A stretch of DNA of 6,754 nucleotides from Sulfurovum sp. (GTDB lineage Bacteria; Campylobacterota; Campylobacteria; Campylobacterales; Sulfurovaceae). Each line of letters opens with the position of its first letter. Within the stretch, counting starts at the first letter, position 1. Positions 5,431-6,754 of the stretch are shown one piece after another. The stretch lies in NCBI GenBank assembly GCA_021159425.1, contig JAGGRU010000023.1, forward strand, positions 1-6,754, written 5' to 3'. The position numbers were made by a program, and so were the translations under genes. The notes beneath the pieces are model-generated. The model saw only the letters and a list, made by a program, of their open reading frames with translations. It had not been told where the DNA came from and searched no databases.

Positions 5431-6093
5431 TTATCTTTTTCTAAAACGGTAGTTACCATCATGAATTCTTCCTCTTCTGTCAAAATCACATGAGTAAGTC
5501 AATGATCTTTCATATCCATCATCAAAAGTAACATAGCCTTCACCAGATAGTCTTCTGTTTTGTAAATGTGCAGAGGTCAACTTAACTTTTTTTGCCATTT
5601 CAATATGATGCTTAATATTATGTCTACATTCTCTTTTAAGATAACGTCTATCATCAAAAGGATTTCCACCAGCTGCATGAGCTTTACTTTTATCATTGTT
5701 AGCTGCAGCAGCGATTGCAGCAATTGCAAGAATACCTGCACCTATAGCAACATTTTTATCCTGATCAGAATGACCATTAGAATGACTTGCAGGTCTATTA
5801 TGAGTGGTTTTTCCCGGCTCTAACATACTCCAGTTGGCAACCTTATTGTATCTATAGTTACAGACAAAGTTGCGTCTTATTCCATCATCTGGAGATTTAA
5901 CACTTCCTGTTACTCTAAACTTACCATGACCTTTATCTACAGTTTTTAAGTCTTTCATTTTTTTATAGCCACTTCCTATAATACTCATTGCACATCCATC
6001 TTGTGCATCAATTTTATAATACTCTGTTGCTGTTGCTGATGTTACCATAACTGTTAGTACTAGAGCTACGCTCTTCAATTTTGTTAGTTTCAT
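5431..6093 (-). CDS. Exported protein with two cysteine-paired repeats
   Basis: This 220-residue protein is of unrecognised family. Residues 1-22 form a signal peptide (lysine-rich start, hydrophobic core, ATA cleavage site). The mature part has two similar domains, each bounded by two cysteines about 45 residues apart: C34 to C78 and C156 to C202. Each has a pattern of helix, K-K, a G-x-V strand, then D-D-G and a final strand ending in C-x-Y or C-x-F. Between them lies a Ser/His-rich linker and the Gly/Ala-rich hydrophobic stretch AIGAGILAIAAIAAAA (116-131), long enough to span or insert into a membrane. The ribosome-binding site is AAGGAAAA. The gene follows the LprI-like gene by 16 bases, so they probably share a transcript. 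Periplasmic or membrane-tethered location is inferred. Confidence 0.75.
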   Translation of the reverse strand: MKLTKLKSVALVLTVMVTSATATEYYKIDAQDGCAMSIIGSGYKKMKDLKTVDKGHGKFRVTGSVKSPDDGIRRNFVCNYRYNKVANWSMLEPGKTTHNRPASHSNGHSDQDKNVAIGAGILAIAAIAAAANNDKSKAHAAGGNPFDDRRYLKRECRHNIKHHIEMAKKVKLTSAHLQNRRLSGEGYVTFDDGYERSLTYSCDFDRRGRIHDGNYRFRKR

Positions 6094-6109
6094 TTTTTTT
6101 CCTTAATTA

Positions 6110-6676
6110 TTATTTGTTGCAGTCAGATGCAGGAGCATCAACAATAGAAGCATAACGACCATCTTTAGTTTGAACCCTTATGCACTGACTACTTTTTTCA
6201 TGTTTGTAAAATGTATAAGAGCTGGAATTAATCTTTTGTGTTCTCTTCCATACAAATCCTCTTTTTTTAAGAATACCCTCACCATCACGACCTCTAGCCC
6301 CAACAATATCTTGCACTATTGATGCATTTTCACTTGTGCTATCCGATGAAAGATACTTCTCTTCAAGATATTTTATTTGGTATTTATACTCTTTAATAAT
6401 ACACTCTTTTCTATCGTCTGCTTTCCAACACTCATCCCGTCCTTTTATCCATCCTCTTTGCATCGCTTTAATTTGGTCAGATTTTTTTGCAAATTTCTTA
6501 GCTTCCTTATAGACAGATGAGAGTTCTCTATCTAAATCCATTAAAGTATCTGAAGAACAGATTATCTCCTCCGTACTACCTTTTTTTGCTTTATTACAAT
6601 CAAAACTAGGCTGATTTGCATAAAGGGCAGTACTTGCTACTAAACTCACTAAAAGCAGTGGTGTTATTAATTTCAT
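6110..6676 (-). CDS. LprI/DUF1311-domain exported protein with extra C-terminal module
   Basis: This 188-residue secreted protein has a signal peptide (1-20, cleavage after ALYA). Residues about 24-108 match the DUF1311/LprI N-terminal type: FDCNKAKKGSTEEIIC, then DLDRELSSVYKEA, QRGWIKGRDEC and ECIIKEYKYQIKYLE, with cysteines C27, C40, C83 and C92 in the usual places for two disulfides. LprI of Mycobacterium tuberculosis inhibits lysozyme, but most bacterial DUF1311 proteins are uncharacterised. Residues about 122-188 form a second module, DIVGARGRDGEG...RGFVW...C165...DGRYASI...C186, a pattern I recall from small proteobacterial exported proteins. The start is backed by AAAGGAAAAA. It is the first gene of the envelope cluster visible here. 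Confidence 0.85.
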   Translation of the reverse strand: MKLITPLLLVSLVASTALYANQPSFDCNKAKKGSTEEIICSSDTLMDLDRELSSVYKEAKKFAKKSDQIKAMQRGWIKGRDECWKADDRKECIIKEYKYQIKYLEEKYLSSDSTSENASIVQDIVGARGRDGEGILKKRGFVWKRTQKINSSSYTFYKHEKSSQCIRVQTKDGRYASIVDAPASDCNK

Positions 6677-6700
6677 TTTTTTCCTTTGTATTAAATTACA

Positions 6701-6723
6701 GAAACTTTGTTTACCAAAGTTTC
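6701..6723 (-). promoter_or_regulatory. Perfect hairpin upstream of the LprI-like gene
   Basis: GAAACTTTG-TTTAC-CAAAGTTTC is a 9-bp perfect inverted repeat with a five-base loop, ending about 25 bases before the start codon at 6676. On the minus strand no T tract follows, so a leader hairpin or operator is more likely than a terminator for that strand. Read on the plus strand it is followed by CACTCTTTT, a poor T run. Function is unknown. Confidence 0.5.
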
Positions 6724-6754
6724 ACTCTTTTAGATGGTTCCATATACATACCAT

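Noticed and set aside
5235..5489. 84-codon minus-strand frame
   Set aside because: Its start lies inside the 5431-6093 gene and it runs through the REP-like hairpin into the GC-rich segment; no ribosome-binding site or family match supports it.
5566..5823. 85-codon plus-strand frame
   Set aside because: Antisense to the exported two-domain protein; Ser/Ile/Cys-rich translation typical of a shadow frame.
6724..6754. Possible 3' end of another minus-strand gene at the right edge
   Set aside because: All three frames can be read for a few codons to a stop, so the short sequence cannot show whether any is coding.

Overview
The window looks like chromosomal DNA from an AT-rich Gram-negative bacterium. 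The best guess is a member of the Campylobacterota (Sulfurovum/Sulfurimonas-like), based on base composition, the sequence style of RuvA and the several exported envelope proteins. This placement is inference; no rRNA or tRNA gene is present to confirm it.

Layout. Positions 1-468 hold no gene. They carry a pair of REP-like palindromes (56-105), an AT-rich stretch, and four near-identical palindromic operators (GAACA-NN-TGTTC) that start exactly 42 bp apart. The last operator lies inside a consensus sigma-70 promoter (TTGACA, 17 bp, TATAAT). That promoter drives a plus-strand cluster: a TetR-family regulator (469-1125), a class I SAM-dependent methyltransferase (1179-1790), a DUF2238/YjdF-type membrane protein (1792-2406) and a DUF89/ARMT1-like metal-dependent phosphatase-type protein (2408-3235). 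The last three genes are separated by single bases. The likely logic is a TetR repressor that controls itself and a small modification or detoxification operon; the effector and substrate are unknown.

From 3277 to the right end everything is on the minus strand. ruvA (3277-3834) converges on the operon and has its own promoter-like region with a perfect palindrome in the leader. Upstream of it, in transcription order from right to left, is a group of envelope genes: a LprI/DUF1311-type exported protein with a second C-terminal cysteine module (6110-6676), an exported protein with two copies of a cysteine-paired domain flanking a Gly/Ala-rich hydrophobic segment (5431-6093), a small two-helix membrane protein (4933-5238) and a predicted outer-membrane beta-barrel (3999-4919). 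Between the second and third of these lies a stretch of about 190 bp (5239-5430) with clearly higher G+C than its flanks. It begins with a third copy of the REP-like palindrome, one base after a stop codon.

The most interesting signals are the helically phased four-operator array in front of the TetR operon, the REP-like family whose copies differ by compensatory changes, and the compositionally foreign segment tied to one of those copies. I see no complete new defence or mobile system in the window.
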